NCBI RefSeq assembly: GCF_014698475.1
Contig: NZ_JACJTB010000049.1
Coordinates: 1-49,397 of the forward strand
Origin: Nostoc spongiaeforme FACHB-130
GTDB lineage: Bacteria; Cyanobacteriota; Cyanobacteriia; Cyanobacteriales; Nostocaceae
DNA: 49,397 nucleotides
Direction: 5' to 3'
Position numbers and translations under genes: made by a program. Of this stretch, positions 8,322 through 17,149 are shown piece by piece (position 1 is the stretch's first letter; each line of letters opens with the position of its first letter). Below the pieces are notes generated by a model, which saw only the letters and a program-made list of their open reading frames with translations, searched no databases and had not been told where the DNA came from.

Positions 8322-8648
8322 CTATGCAGTTACGGCAACTTTTTCTGCTGCTGGTGCTGCAACTTCTTGCTTAATGGTCAAGTAGCGAATTACTTCTTCA
8401 CTCAAACGCATAGCACGTTCTAAAGGAGAAACAATGGTTCCTGGCCCGTTGTAGTTCATTTGGATGTAGATTCCATCCCGTTGCTTTTTGATTTCGTAAG
8501 CCAGACGACGCTTACCCCGATTTTGAATTTCAATATTTTCGGCACCTTGCTCTTGAATCAAGGTTTGGTATTTAGCGATCGCTTGATCTACCTGTTCGTC
8601 ATTGAGATCAGGACGCAGGATATACATTGTTTCGTAAACTGTGGACAT
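8322..8648 (-). CDS. rpsF: 30S ribosomal protein S6
   Basis: The 108-residue protein matches bacterial S6: [23 protein letters not shown] at the start, the [16 protein letters not shown] segment (44-59) that contacts 16S rRNA and S18, then IYIQMNY. The Ala/Val-rich tail after about residue 95 is a normal cyanobacterial extension. It is a single transcription unit here, not followed by rpsR as in many bacteria; the next gene in its direction (ending at 7406) is unrelated. The start at 8648 ([10 protein letters not shown]) fits the family. Confidence 0.96.
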   Translation of the reverse strand: MSTVYETMYILRPDLNDEQVDQAIAKYQTLIQEQGAENIEIQNRGKRRLAYEIKKQRDGIYIQMNYNGPGTIVSPLERAMRLSEEVIRYLTIKQEVAAPAAEKVAVTA

Positions 8649-8817
8649 GAGTTAAAAATCCCTTTTGGACAAGTTGGCTGCTAGAGTTAAATGATACAAA
8701 TATTCCTAGAGAATATCCGTACACTTCAACATCTGAAGCAACAAGGAACTATAATCTTACCAGTTTTTTATATGAATCATCAGCAAAATCTGCCAAAATT
8801 CGTATTTTAGCCAAAAG

Positions 8818-9060
8818 TTATTTTATGGATGAGAAGGAGTCAATAAGAGGAAAGGGCGTAGGTGGCAGGGAGCGGAGGGGAAGACAACCGGATGTGGGCA
8901 TCTGCCCTGTATACGTATCCTGAAAGGGCGGGGATGGTACCCATTTTCGGCTCGGCTCTTGCAGGATAATTGGGTAAATTCTCCGCCCTGTTTCCTGCTG
9001 CTTTTCCCCTCCCCTGCCTCTTCCGGTAAACAACCGCAAATTAATTGATCTATTGGCTGA
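8818..9060. repeat. G/C-biased intergenic block upstream of rpsF
   Basis: The region has a purine-rich G-rich left half (about 8845-8890) and a pyrimidine-rich right half (about 8985-9025) that are partly complementary, for example GAGGGGAA with TTCCCCTC. Long open frames on the minus strand here have no protein-like composition and are explained by the repeat. It lies between rpsF (minus) and the hydrolase gene (plus), so their promoters should be nearby. Confidence 0.5.
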
Positions 9061-9169
9061 ACCAACAGGTATGCTTCCCAAAGGGGGCTATTAACTCCTG
9101 GTTCTCACTACTGAAGATTCTTTGTACTTACGGCTCTTAATTGCAGACAATAAGGATATTATCAAGGTT

Positions 9170-9943
9170 ATGGCACAGCGTTATGTGCGAGTTCAAAATC
9201 TAGAAGGCAAAATTTATTATGGGTTGCTCCAACTATCTCTGAATGTACAGGTGTTGGATGCGCCGCCTTGGTTACAAGGACAACCAACAGATTTAGTTTT
9301 AGAACCCGATAGTTACCAAATTTTGTCTCCTTGCGCTCCCTCAAAAATTATAGCGGTTGGTAAGAATTATGCAGACCACGCAGCAGAGATGGGAACACCT
9401 GTACCGAGTGAGCCGTTGATTTTCCTCAAGCCGCCAACATCGATTATTGCAACTGATGCCAACATCAAATATCCCATTCAGTCTCACAGAGTTGATTATG
9501 AAGGTGAATTAGCATTGGTAATTGGCGATCGCGCTTTTGACTGCACCCCAGAGGAAGCCCAAACCAAAATTTGGGGTTATACAATCGCTAATGATGTGAC
9601 AGCGCGAGATTTACAACAAAAAGACGGTCAATGGACTAGAGCCAAGGGGTTTGATACCTTTTGTCCCCTAGGCCCTTGGATCGTCCGAGAATTGAATCCA
9701 GGTGCAAGACTGCAAACTTTCATCAACGATGAGGCAAATCCCGTGCAATCTGCGGGGATTGATCAAATGGTGTTTGCCCCTGATGTTTTGGTATCTTACA
9801 TCAGTAAAGTGATGACTCTGATTCCAGGGGATGTGGTACTAACGGGTACACCATTAGGCATTGGCCCCTTGCATATAGGCGATCGCATCCGGGTAGAAAT
9901 CGAAGGCATTGGTCGTTTAGAAAACACCATCGTAGCCCGTTAA
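9170..9943 (+). CDS. Fumarylacetoacetate hydrolase (FAH) family enzyme
   Basis: With the ATG at 9170 (MAQRYVRVQN) the protein has 257 residues. An upstream TTG frame adds 16 residues without family character. The FAH fold spans about 55-255: IIAVGKNYADHAAEMG (60-75), EPLIFLKP (81-88), the metal ligands E111 and E113 in DYEGELALVIG, D142 in NDVTARD, and the GDVVLTGTPLGIG segment. The family hydrolyses or decarboxylates beta-keto acids with Mg or Mn (acylpyruvases, oxaloacetate decarboxylases, 2-hydroxyhepta-2,4-diene-1,7-dioate isomerases). The exact substrate cannot be told from sequence. Confidence 0.88.
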   Translation: MAQRYVRVQNLEGKIYYGLLQLSLNVQVLDAPPWLQGQPTDLVLEPDSYQILSPCAPSKIIAVGKNYADHAAEMGTPVPSEPLIFLKPPTSIIATDANIKYPIQSHRVDYEGELALVIGDRAFDCTPEEAQTKIWGYTIANDVTARDLQQKDGQWTRAKGFDTFCPLGPWIVRELNPGARLQTFINDEANPVQSAGIDQMVFAPDVLVSYISKVMTLIPGDVVLTGTPLGIGPLHIGDRIRVEIEGIGRLENTIVAR

Positions 9944-9956
9944 AAAGTGCTGAGTG

Positions 9957-10070
9957 CTGAGGAGCCACTGCGTTGCGGTGAGCAGTCCGTTGGGCGGCTT
10001 CGCCGACTTGAAGGAACTGCGAACCCGAAGGGAGGTTCCCTCCGTTGAAGCAAGTGGCGTTGCTGAGTCA
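9957..10070. repeat. Dispersed GC-rich repeat (CAACGC/AACCCGCGC family)
   Basis: The gap after the hydrolase gene holds GAGCCACTGCGTTGCGG, GGCTTCGCCGACTTGAAGG and CCCTCCGTTGAAGCAAGTGG-type modules. Similar modules occur at 11620-11720, 18668-18720, 24140-24182 and 41407-41448, in both orientations. It is a multi-copy interspersed repeat. A heptamer pair (GTGCTGA twice) precedes it at 9946. Confidence 0.7.
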
Positions 10071-10109
10071 CAAAACTAGCCCCTAGCCTCTAGCTCCTAA
10101 TTCATCCAG

Positions 10110-10586
10110 TTACCGCACCTGCATGTAAACGGCATCGGAAATTGCAGGAATTTCTGCGTAACGTCCCAAAAGCGACTGGACGACTGAATATGCTACTGCT
10201 GCTACAATACCTAGAAAAATAGTGCTGTATAGAGTTTGCAGGGCAAAACCACCATTGGGAATTAGCCCCACAATATCAGTGAGGATGCCACACAAAAAGA
10301 TAATAATGTCTAACAGAATTGCTTGCATGGTGTTGAAACGAATGAAGTGAGATATCTTTTCGTTTCTGACTACTAACAGCCATAAAGCAAAGAAAATAAT
10401 TAATCCAGCAAATCTTACACGTCTATATAATGACCATAAAATTAGTACAGGCCCAAACACAACTGTCAGCGCCGGGAACTGTTGTAATAAAACAAAACCA
10501 AAACTGAGTACCTCAATCAAAGGCAGTAAATAAGGTAAACAAGCAAAAATTCGATCAGAAACGTTTGTCGAACCACGCCAGGCCAT
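10110..10586 (-). CDS. Tic20-family membrane protein
   Basis: The ATG at 10586 gives 158 residues starting MAWRGSTNVSDRIFACLPYL. AGGAGA lies 6-7 nt upstream, whereas the longer frame to 10703 runs into repeat-poor intergenic DNA. The N-terminal WRGST..DRIFA.LPYLLPLIE motif is typical of cyanobacterial relatives of Tic20/Ycf60, a plastid inner-envelope import subunit. Four hydrophobic segments are visible, at about 20-38, 42-60, 62-75 and 90-140. The bacterial function is unclear, and a channel or transport role is inferred from the plastid homologue only. Confidence 0.82.
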   Translation of the reverse strand: MAWRGSTNVSDRIFACLPYLLPLIEVLSFGFVLLQQFPALTVVFGPVLILWSLYRRVRFAGLIIFFALWLLVVRNEKISHFIRFNTMQAILLDIIIFLCGILTDIVGLIPNGGFALQTLYSTIFLGIVAAVAYSVVQSLLGRYAEIPAISDAVYMQVR

Positions 10587-10666
10587 TTTGCGTTCTCCTG
10601 TGGCAGAATTTTCAGAGCTACTTGAGCCTAGGATAACGCAGTTGTCTAGTCTACCAGCAGCAAAAA

Positions 10667-10849
10667 TCAGCGAATTTCGGCAATCCGAAAGCCCATGATA
10701 CACTCATACTGTTCTGGTTGTTGTTCGGTGAGTTTGCGAATAGCTTGACCGCAATGCAGTTGTCCACCATTCCAACGAGGTTGACCACTTCTATTCGCAA
10801 GTACACAAGACTGACACACCTGCTCAGGAGCAAGGATTTGATCATCCAT
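10667..10849 (-). CDS. Small Cys-rich protein, possible zinc-binding
   Basis: This 60-residue protein starts MDDQILAPEQVCQSCVLAN. The frame extends upstream but the ATG at 10849 fits a short conserved form. Cysteines at residues 12 and 15 (CQSC) and further single Cys (LHCGQA, YECIMG) are spaced as in small zinc-binding or iron-sulfur proteins. The C-terminal YECIMGFRIAEI is well ordered in composition. The gene lies 80 bp upstream of the Tic20-like gene on the same strand and may be cotranscribed with it. I know of no function. Confidence 0.62.
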   Translation of the reverse strand: MDDQILAPEQVCQSCVLANRSGQPRWNGGQLHCGQAIRKLTEQQPEQYECIMGFRIAEIR

Positions 10850-10993
10850 TAAAATGACTAACATCCAACAACTTCCTGTAAATTTCAAAATTATTAATCT
10901 TGGTTCAGCTAAGAAAATTTTTGTTGGCAGCTCAAGAACTGCTGGTGACAGAATTTACCCAAGTTCTACATCAAAGCCAAATTGCTTTGGTGT

Positions 10994-11123
10994 AAGAATT
11001 CAGCACTCAGGAGTCAGAAGTCAGAATAATAAAGTTCAGTAGTAAGTCAGGAAATAAATTTATCAAATATTGTTCCTTATTCTTTAACCCTTCTGGCTCC
11101 TGAATTCTGACTCCTGAATTCTT
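10994..11123. repeat. Palindromic element built from GAATTC/CAGGAGTC modules
   Basis: The left part (10994-11027: AAGAATTCAG, then CAGGAGTC and AGAAGTC units) is complementary to the right part (11091-11123: TTCTGGCTCC, then GACTCCTGAATTCTT), with a 63-nt AT-rich centre. Related elements lie at 14341-14480 and 32722-32829. The rest of the gap to 11812 holds AT-rich DNA and the repeat at 11480-11720. Confidence 0.65.
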
Positions 11124-11479
11124 AAGCTTTGATTTAGCTGCGTAGTTGGGCTGTGCTGCTCCTCTAAAGCTGTTTTTGAAAAAAATGAGGTTAATCGCCA
11201 AAGATTCCTCAGTGAACCTTAACTTTATTTTATGTTGAGTTTTTCGGAGATTGAGTTATGAAGTCATAACTCAATACATAAATTTTTAACCCAAGGTTAA
11301 GTAATGTTTGTTGTATTCTCTAGATAACTGTTAAGTTCATGTTCCAGAAAGAGCTTTATAATAATTAACACATCAATGGGACTTCATCGGGCTGGGAGCT
11401 AAGTAATCAATTTTAGTTACTACCAATAGTGAATAGTCGGCAGTCAATAAATCGCAATGTAAACATATATCTTGCACTT

Positions 11480-11720
11480 AGCCCCGACGAATAGAATTCG
11501 CGGCTATAAAAACAAAGTCCGCCTACGCGGACTAATTTAAAATCAAGGGTTTTGAACCCGCGTAGGTGGTCACTGAGCTTGTCGAAGTGCGGGTTTTGTC
11601 TGTGTAGCCGAGCCAGTGCGTTGGGGAGACAGCGCCGTGGGCGGGTTTCCCGACTTGAGGCGACTGTCGTCGGCTTTGCCGACTTGAAGCATCTGGCGTG
11701 CGACTTCAGTCGCTTGGTGC
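11480..11720. repeat. Composite GC-rich repeat immediately upstream of glyA
   Basis: It contains a short hairpin AGTCCGC-CTAC-GCGGACT (11516-11533), an AACCCGCGTAGG module, GAGCTTGTCGAAGTG and AGCGCCGTGGGCGGGTTTCCCGACTTGA. These modules are characteristic interspersed repeats of Nostoc-like genomes. The block is open in the glyA frame by chance and would add 87 residues to GlyA if translated, but that stretch has no protein-like composition. Confidence 0.7.
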
Positions 11721-11812
11721 AAGATGTGAATAAAACTTTGACTGCGAGTTATTACTTTGAAACTCAGTTCCAAAAAATACCATTGTCCAAATTTCCACTA
11801 AGGATAGTTAAA

Positions 11813-13096
11813 GTGACTAGGACTAATTCAGATTTTCTTGCATCTTCTGACCCTGCGATCGCCGGATTAATAAATGAAGAACTCCAGCGTCAACGCGACC
11901 ACCTAGAATTGATTGCGAGTGAAAACTTTACCTCTGCGGCTGTACTAGCGGCTCAGGGTTCAGTTTTAACTAATAAATATGCTGAAGGACTACCCGGTAA
12001 ACGTTATTATGGCGGCTGTGAGTTTGTTGATAAAGTCGAACAAATCGCTATTGACCGAGCTAAACAAATGTTTGGGGCGGCTCATGCTAACGTCCAACCC
12101 CATTCCGGCGCACAAGCCAACTTTGCAGTTTTCCTGACTTTACTCGAACCAGGCGACAAAATCATGGGAATGGATTTGTCTCATGGTGGACACCTGACTC
12201 ACGGTTCGCCTGTCAACGTTTCCGGTAAGTGGTTCCAAGTCAGTCACTACGGTGTCAGTAAAGAAACAGAACAACTCGACTACGACCAAATTCGAGAGCT
12301 GGCGTTAAGGGAGCGTCCAAAGCTCTTGATTTGTGGTTATTCGGCTTATCCTCGGATTATTGACTTTGAAAAATTCCGTAGTATTGCTGATGAAGTTGGT
12401 GCTTATTTACTAGCTGATATTGCTCACATCGCTGGTTTAGTGGCTTCTGGCTTACATCCTGATCCCCTTCCTTACTGTGATGTAGTGACGACAACTACTC
12501 ACAAAACCTTGCGCGGCCCCAGAGGCGGGTTAATCTTAACTAAAGATGCTGAATTGGGTAAGAAGCTGGATAAATCAGTTTTCCCAGGAACCCAAGGCGG
12601 GCCTTTAGAACACGTCATTGCAGGTAAAGCAGTGGCTTTTGGCGAAGTTTTAAAGCCTGAATTTAAAACCTATTCTGCACAGGTAATTGAAAATGCACGA
12701 GCTTTAGCCACACAACTGCAAAACCGTGGCTTAAAGTTAGTATCTGATGGTACAGATAACCATTTGATGCTTGTAGATTTACGCTCCATTGGTTTGACAG
12801 GTAAACAAGCCGATCAACTGGTAAGCGGTGTAAATATTACTGCAAATAAAAATACCGTACCCTTTGATCCCCAATCACCGTTTGTTACCAGTGGTTTGAG
12901 ACTAGGTTCTCCCGCTATGACTACCAGAGGATTAGGTGTAGCAGAATTTACTGAAATTGGTGATATTATTGCCGATCGCCTGCTCAACCCCGAATCAGAA
13001 GCAGTCGCAGCTGATTGTAAACATCGGGTAGCGGCATTGTGCGATCGCTTCCCCCTATACCCACACCTGCAAATTCCCGTACCCGCACTAGCATAA
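11813..13096 (+). CDS. glyA: Serine hydroxymethyltransferase
   Basis: The 427-residue PLP enzyme interconverts Ser and Gly with tetrahydrofolate and supplies one-carbon units; in phototrophs it also serves photorespiratory glycine. The GTG at 11813 ([10 protein letters not shown]) is chosen because AAGGA lies about 9 nt upstream and the length then matches the family. Key segments are ELIASENF (32-39), [13 protein letters not shown] (57-69), [11 protein letters not shown] (93-103), DIAHIAGLV (202-210) and the PLP-binding K231 in [14 protein letters not shown]. The gene stands alone and is followed by a strong hairpin. Confidence 0.96.
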   Translation: MTRTNSDFLASSDPAIAGLINEELQRQRDHLELIASENFTSAAVLAAQGSVLTNKYAEGLPGKRYYGGCEFVDKVEQIAIDRAKQMFGAAHANVQPHSGAQANFAVFLTLLEPGDKIMGMDLSHGGHLTHGSPVNVSGKWFQVSHYGVSKETEQLDYDQIRELALRERPKLLICGYSAYPRIIDFEKFRSIADEVGAYLLADIAHIAGLVASGLHPDPLPYCDVVTTTTHKTLRGPRGGLILTKDAELGKKLDKSVFPGTQGGPLEHVIAGKAVAFGEVLKPEFKTYSAQVIENARALATQLQNRGLKLVSDGTDNHLMLVDLRSIGLTGKQADQLVSGVNITANKNTVPFDPQSPFVTSGLRLGSPAMTTRGLGVAEFTEIGDIIADRLLNPESEAVAADCKHRVAALCDRFPLYPHLQIPVPALA

Positions 13097-13159
13097 AGTC
13101 AAAAGTAAAAAGGCAAAAGGAACTATTGGTTTTTCCTTTTGCCTTTTACCTTTTGACTT
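13096..13159 (+). terminator. 27-bp hairpin terminator after glyA
   Basis: Arms at 13096-13122 and 13133-13159 are complementary with two mismatches around a 10-nt loop. The arm sequence AAGTCAAAAG...GGCAAAAGGAA is another copy of the AAAAGGCAAAAG family. The left arm begins at the last base of the glyA stop codon, so termination of glyA is the natural role. Confidence 0.75.
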
Positions 13160-13259
13160 AAAAATCTTCTGCTGATAAAAACCGAAAATGTAGTAGATAT
13201 TAAGTAGAACCCTCCCTCGGCAGAGTTTTGTCTTAACCACTACTTAATTTAAAATACAG

Positions 13260-14306
13260 ATGCCTGCTCAGATTTATCATCTGATTGCCTTCTTAGTCGC
13301 AGCCGTAGTCGTTCTCTGGACTACGCCTGATGTAAAAAACATTGGTATAAAAAGTGGAACTGTAGATAAACCTGGTGGTCGAAAAGTTCATGAACGCCCA
13401 ATGGTACGTCTGGGTGGAGTTTCTATCTTCGCAGGTACTCTCATTTCTCTACTCATTGTTTGGTGGCTAGGTGGATTTGCCAATTTACCACCTGACAAAG
13501 AATGGCAAATTTGGGGCGTTACCTTGGGGGGTTTAGGCTTTTTTCTCATTGGTTTAGCAGACGATTTACTCAATCTCTCTCCCTTGGGAAGACTTATTTT
13601 ACAAGTAATCGTTGCTGCTGGGGCGTGGAAAGCAGGTGTAAGTATAGACTTTATCAAAGTCCCCACAATGGGTATAGTTGACCTGAACTGGCTAAGTTTA
13701 CCGATCACTGTGATTTGGTTGGTGGGGATGGTGAACGCTATCAATTGGATTGATGGTTTAGATGGTTTAGCTGCTGGTGTGTCGGGAATTGCAGCCATAG
13801 TTATGCTTTTGGTGTCTTTATTTATGCACCAACCAGCCGCAGCCTTAATCGCAGCTGCTTTAGCTGGCGCAGCATTAGGTTTTCTCCGCTATAATTTCAA
13901 CCCCGCCCAAATCTTTATGGGAGATGGCGGGTCTTATTTTATGGGATTCACCCTAGCGGCTGTAGGCGTAATTGGGTTGGTGAAAGTTCCAGCTTTTACC
14001 GCCGTAATTTTGCCTTATTTAATTTTGGCAGTACCAATTTTAGATATGTCAGCAGTCATTGTGACACGCCTTCGCCGTGGTCAATTGCCTTGGGTAGCAG
14101 ATAGATGTCACTTACACCATCGATTACTACAAGCGGGTTTATCTCATCGCTGGACTGTGTTATTTATTTATACACTCACACTCTGGGTTGGCAGTTTAGC
14201 CTTAGCTGTAGCTGGTATCCCTAGTGGTATTGCTTATGCTTTTGGTGCTACCTCACTTTTAACTTACACCAGTTGGCGAGTTTGGAAACGCTCTCAGCAA
14301 AAGTAA
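13260..14306 (+). CDS. WecA/TagO-type polyprenyl-phosphate sugar-1-phosphate transferase
   Basis: The 348-residue integral membrane protein belongs to the MraY/WecA superfamily (glycosyltransferase family 4), which moves a sugar-1-phosphate from a UDP-sugar to undecaprenyl phosphate at the start of surface polysaccharide synthesis. Visible motifs are KVHERPMVRLGGVSIF (42-57), the Asp pair DDLLNLSP (101-108), NAINWIDGLDGLAAG (159-173), FMGDGGSYFMGF (219-230) and the C-terminal HLHHRLLQAGLSHR (284-297), which is typical of WecA/TagO rather than MraY. About ten hydrophobic segments are present. No other polysaccharide gene is adjacent. Confidence 0.88.
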   Translation: MPAQIYHLIAFLVAAVVVLWTTPDVKNIGIKSGTVDKPGGRKVHERPMVRLGGVSIFAGTLISLLIVWWLGGFANLPPDKEWQIWGVTLGGLGFFLIGLADDLLNLSPLGRLILQVIVAAGAWKAGVSIDFIKVPTMGIVDLNWLSLPITVIWLVGMVNAINWIDGLDGLAAGVSGIAAIVMLLVSLFMHQPAAALIAAALAGAALGFLRYNFNPAQIFMGDGGSYFMGFTLAAVGVIGLVKVPAFTAVILPYLILAVPILDMSAVIVTRLRRGQLPWVADRCHLHHRLLQAGLSHRWTVLFIYTLTLWVGSLALAVAGIPSGIAYAFGATSLLTYTSWRVWKRSQQK

Positions 14307-14340
14307 AAACTAGCAAGGTAAAAGAAATACAGTATTTTAA

Positions 14341-14480
14341 ATAAGAATACAGAAATCAGAATCCAGAATTCAGAATTAATAAGTGGAGGAAAAACCACCA
14401 CCACCACTAATAAGCGAAAGACTTAGCTGGTTACTTTAAAGTTTATCCGCCATTCTGACTCCTGACTCCTGCATTCTTTT
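14341..14480. repeat. Palindromic CAGAATCC/GACTCCTG element between the transferase gene and cinA
   Basis: The left flank (14341-14380, AAGAATACAG, CAGAATCC, AGAATTC) and right flank (14451-14480, CATTCTGACTCC, TGACTCC, TGCATTC) are imperfectly complementary. This resembles the elements at 10994-11123 and 32722-32829. A short run of CCA triplets lies at about 14396-14406. Confidence 0.5.
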
Positions 14481-14520
14481 TAGATTAAGTCTGTTTCTTT
14501 TACCTTTTGTTTTAATTATT

Positions 14521-15771
14521 ATGAGTGCAGAAATTATTTGTGTTGGTACTGAACTGTTATTAGGCGATATCCTCAACAGTAATTCTCAATTCCTCGCCCA
14601 ACAATTAGCAAAACTCGGCATTCCTCACTATTATCAAACCGTGGTGGGGGATAATCCCGAAAGATTAAAGCAAGTTATTGAAGTTGCGATTGCGAGAGCG
14701 AATATTTTAATTTTTACTGGTGGTCTTGGCCCCACACCAGATGATTTAACTTGTGAAACCATTGCAGATTTTTTTGGCGCACCTTTAGTAGAAGATCCAG
14801 AAATTATCGAGGATATTACTCAGAAATTTGCTCAACGGGGTCGAGTGATGACTCCTACTAACCGCAAGCAAGCTTTAATTCCTCAAGGCGCTGAAGTTCT
14901 CCCCAACCCTACAGGAACCGCACCGGGGATTATTTGGCAACCTCGTCCTGAAGTTACAATTTTTACCTTTCCTGGTGTACCGAGTGAAATGTACAGAATG
15001 TGGCAAGAAACAGCAGTACCGTTTCTGAAAAATCAAGGCTGGGGTAAAGAAATTATTTATAGCCGGAGTTTAAGATTTTGGGGTATTGGTGAATCAGCTT
15101 TAGCGGAAAAAGTTTCTTCTTATTTCAACTTACCTAACCCAACAGTTGCACCTTACGCGGGTAAGGGAGAGGTGAGATTGAGAATTTCTGCCAAAGCACC
15201 ATCAGAAACCGCCGCCGAGAAATTGATTGCACCTATTGAACAACAACTGAAAGAAATCGCCGGGTTAGATTGTTATGGTGCTGATGATGATACTTTAGCT
15301 TCTGTGGTGGGTGAGTTGTTGCGTTCAGCAGGCGAAACGGTATCAGTAGCAGAATCTTGTACTGGTGGTGGACTGGGGCAAATGTTCACAGAAATTGCTG
15401 GTAGTTCTGATTATTTTTGGGGTGGGGTAATTTCTTACGACAACTCGGCAAAGGTGCGGTTATTGGGGGTAAACCCAGAAGATTTAGAGAAATTTGGGGC
15501 TGTGAGTCCTGTGGTAGCAGAACAAATGGCAATTGGAGTAAAAAGCCGTTTAGAAACTAGTTGGGGATTGAGTATTACTGGTATTGCTGGCCCTGGTGGC
15601 GGAACGGAGACTAAGCCTGTGGGTTTAGTTTATATCGGTTTAGCCGGGCCAAATAACGAAGTGAAAAGTTTTGAGCAGCGTTTTGGGACAATGCGCGATC
15701 GCTGGTTTATTCGTCACTTAAGTGTATGTACAGCAATCGATTTGCTGCGTCGGCGCTTGTTGATGCGGTAG
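14521..15771 (+). CDS. cinA: CinA family protein, MoaB-like domain plus NMN deamidase domain
   Basis: The 416-residue protein has the two-domain CinA layout. The N-terminal molybdopterin-binding-like domain (about 1-170) starts AEIICVGTELLLGDILNSN and carries FTGGLGPTPDDLT near 66-78. The C-terminal CinA domain (about 258-412) has AESCTGGGLGQMFTEIAGSSDYFWGG and SITGIAGPGGGTETKPVG, the region with nicotinamide mononucleotide deamidase activity in characterised homologues. The role is pyridine nucleotide salvage, with a competence or DNA-damage link in some bacteria. The start follows the repeat-filled gap and matches the family exactly. Confidence 0.95.
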   Translation: MSAEIICVGTELLLGDILNSNSQFLAQQLAKLGIPHYYQTVVGDNPERLKQVIEVAIARANILIFTGGLGPTPDDLTCETIADFFGAPLVEDPEIIEDITQKFAQRGRVMTPTNRKQALIPQGAEVLPNPTGTAPGIIWQPRPEVTIFTFPGVPSEMYRMWQETAVPFLKNQGWGKEIIYSRSLRFWGIGESALAEKVSSYFNLPNPTVAPYAGKGEVRLRISAKAPSETAAEKLIAPIEQQLKEIAGLDCYGADDDTLASVVGELLRSAGETVSVAESCTGGGLGQMFTEIAGSSDYFWGGVISYDNSAKVRLLGVNPEDLEKFGAVSPVVAEQMAIGVKSRLETSWGLSITGIAGPGGGTETKPVGLVYIGLAGPNNEVKSFEQRFGTMRDRWFIRHLSVCTAIDLLRRRLLMR

Positions 15772-15888
15772 GGAGTCGGGAGTGGGGAATAGGGAGTAGA
15801 TTTGTTTATAGCTAACTTCGGATTTTTTATCTAAATGAGGTGCATTTCTCTAGTCCCTAACCTCTAATCTCTAGCCTTTCTGAACTAT

Positions 15889-16503
15889 ATGAACAAAATT
15901 CCTATCCTCCAACCAAATCAGTCTTACACCTTCCGGAGCTATTTTGAGATGTCATTTGAGCCAGAAGATATCTTGGCTGAATTTGGTTATTCTTTAAAAC
16001 GTTCTACTCTAAATTTGCCAAAGTCAAATGCTGAATTAGACAGATTAATTAATCTCAAATCCAGAATCGAAGAAAGTTTGCCATATATAAGTTTAACTAG
16101 TGAAGCAGCCCGCAGAGAGTTATTAATCGCGCCAATTTTATTAGATGTTATTCATTACACCCGCGCTCAACTGAGAATTGAATATCCTTTAACGGTTACA
16201 GAACAGTTAAAAGGTTCCCTTGATTACTATCTGCATACTGACCAGAAGCTTTTAGTTGTAGAAGCTAAAAATGCTGATTTAGCCAGAGGATTTACTCAAC
16301 TAGCAGTAGAGTTAATTGCTTTAGATACGTGGACTGATTCTCAAGAGGTTTATCTACAAGGGGCAGTTTCTACAGGTGATATCTGGCAATTTGGTAGATT
16401 AAATCGAGAAAATAAACAAATAACTCAGGACTTAGATTTATATAGAGTTCCGGCAGATATAGAAGAGCTAATTAGAATTTTAGTAGCGATATTAGGTTAT
16501 TGA
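15889..16503 (+). CDS. PD-(D/E)xK-like protein of unknown role
   Basis: The 204-residue protein starts MNKIPILQPNQSYTFRSYF. A nuclease-like signature is visible: D112 in GSLDYYLH, then E125 and K127 in LLVVEAKNADL, preceded by a helix with RRELLIAPILLDVIHY (75-90). This matches the PD-(D/E)xK core used by Uma2-type and restriction-like nucleases. No DNA-recognition or ATPase domain is attached, and no methyltransferase lies nearby. Its natural activity is unknown, and it may be a domesticated mobile-element protein. A perfect HIP1-containing hairpin follows directly. Confidence 0.65.
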   Translation: MNKIPILQPNQSYTFRSYFEMSFEPEDILAEFGYSLKRSTLNLPKSNAELDRLINLKSRIEESLPYISLTSEAARRELLIAPILLDVIHYTRAQLRIEYPLTVTEQLKGSLDYYLHTDQKLLVVEAKNADLARGFTQLAVELIALDTWTDSQEVYLQGAVSTGDIWQFGRLNRENKQITQDLDLYRVPADIEELIRILVAILGY

Positions 16504-16543
16504 AAAAAGAGCGATCGCACTAAACAAGCGATCGCTCTTTTTT
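16503..16543 (+). terminator. Perfect terminator hairpin carrying two HIP1 sites
   Basis: Arms at 16503-16518 and 16528-16543 are perfect 16-bp complements (A run, GAGCGATCGC, then its complement and a T run), with a 9-nt loop. Each arm contains one complete HIP1 octamer. It lies one base after the stop of the preceding gene and can work on both strands. Confidence 0.85.
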
Positions 16544-16636
16544 AGTCCTCAGTCTAGAGTTACATGCTGACGAGGTGACAATACAGCTAAAAGCTTTGTT
16601 GATCAAAGCTTTAATCTATTTGACCTCTTATAAGCG

Positions 16637-17149
16637 ATGAAAAATATGAAAATACATTCTAATCTACAATATTTATCACTTATTCTTGGTCAAAAATTGA
16701 AAAATATTTTAGTTCTTAATTACTGTGGTAATGAAGATATTAATTATTCATCAATTCATGAGATTCAACTAAAGTTTGAGGAATTAAAATCACTGAGATT
16801 ATTCTGCGGAGTTGATGGTTCATCAATTTGTTGGGATAACAGTGAACTGCAAGCAATTAGTATGGGTGAACATGGTGAATTAAGAATATGTAATTTATTG
16901 GGTTCTGACACAATATGTAAAAATTTATTTGATAAAAAACTTGAAAAAATTTATTTAGTTACATCAGAGAGAGAAGACTGTATATTTTCACTTAAATTTG
17001 TTTTTGCTAATGCTCTAGAATTATTTATCTCAAATATTGGAGACGATTTAAAATTACAAGAACAACTTCCAATTGAAACTATTCAAGAAGAAAAGTCTCA
17101 ATTCTTAGACATACATCAAATTGATATTGATAATTCGGGATTAAAGTAA
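16637..17149 (+). CDS. Unknown small acidic protein
   Basis: The 170-residue protein starts MKNMKIHSNLQYLSL; the first and second ATG are 9 nt apart and neither has a clear ribosome binding site. It is AT-rich in codon use compared with the housekeeping genes around it. The predicted composition is beta-rich and acidic, with a Glu/Gln-rich tail near 139-155. There is no signal peptide, membrane segment or known motif. The last 34 bp overlap the end of the convergent metallophosphoesterase gene. The size and composition resemble immunity-type proteins, but this is only an impression. Confidence 0.5.
   Translation: MKNMKIHSNLQYLSLILGQKLKNILVLNYCGNEDINYSSIHEIQLKFEELKSLRLFCGVDGSSICWDNSELQAISMGEHGELRICNLLGSDTICKNLFDKKLEKIYLVTSEREDCIFSLKFVFANALELFISNIGDDLKLQEQLPIETIQEEKSQFLDIHQIDIDNSGLK

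Noticed and set aside
8818-9081. Two long minus-strand frames (80 and 87 residues)
   Set aside because: They overlap each other in different frames, have repeat-like Pro/Gly/Arg composition and lie in purine/pyrimidine repeat DNA.
12000-13000. Antisense frames within housekeeping genes (glyA, lysC, cimA, mfd)
   Set aside because: They shadow strongly conserved coding sequence on the other strand and have no start signals or family character.
15889-16503. Restriction endonuclease of a restriction-modification system
   Set aside because: A PD-(D/E)xK-like core is visible, but no methyltransferase or specificity domain is nearby.
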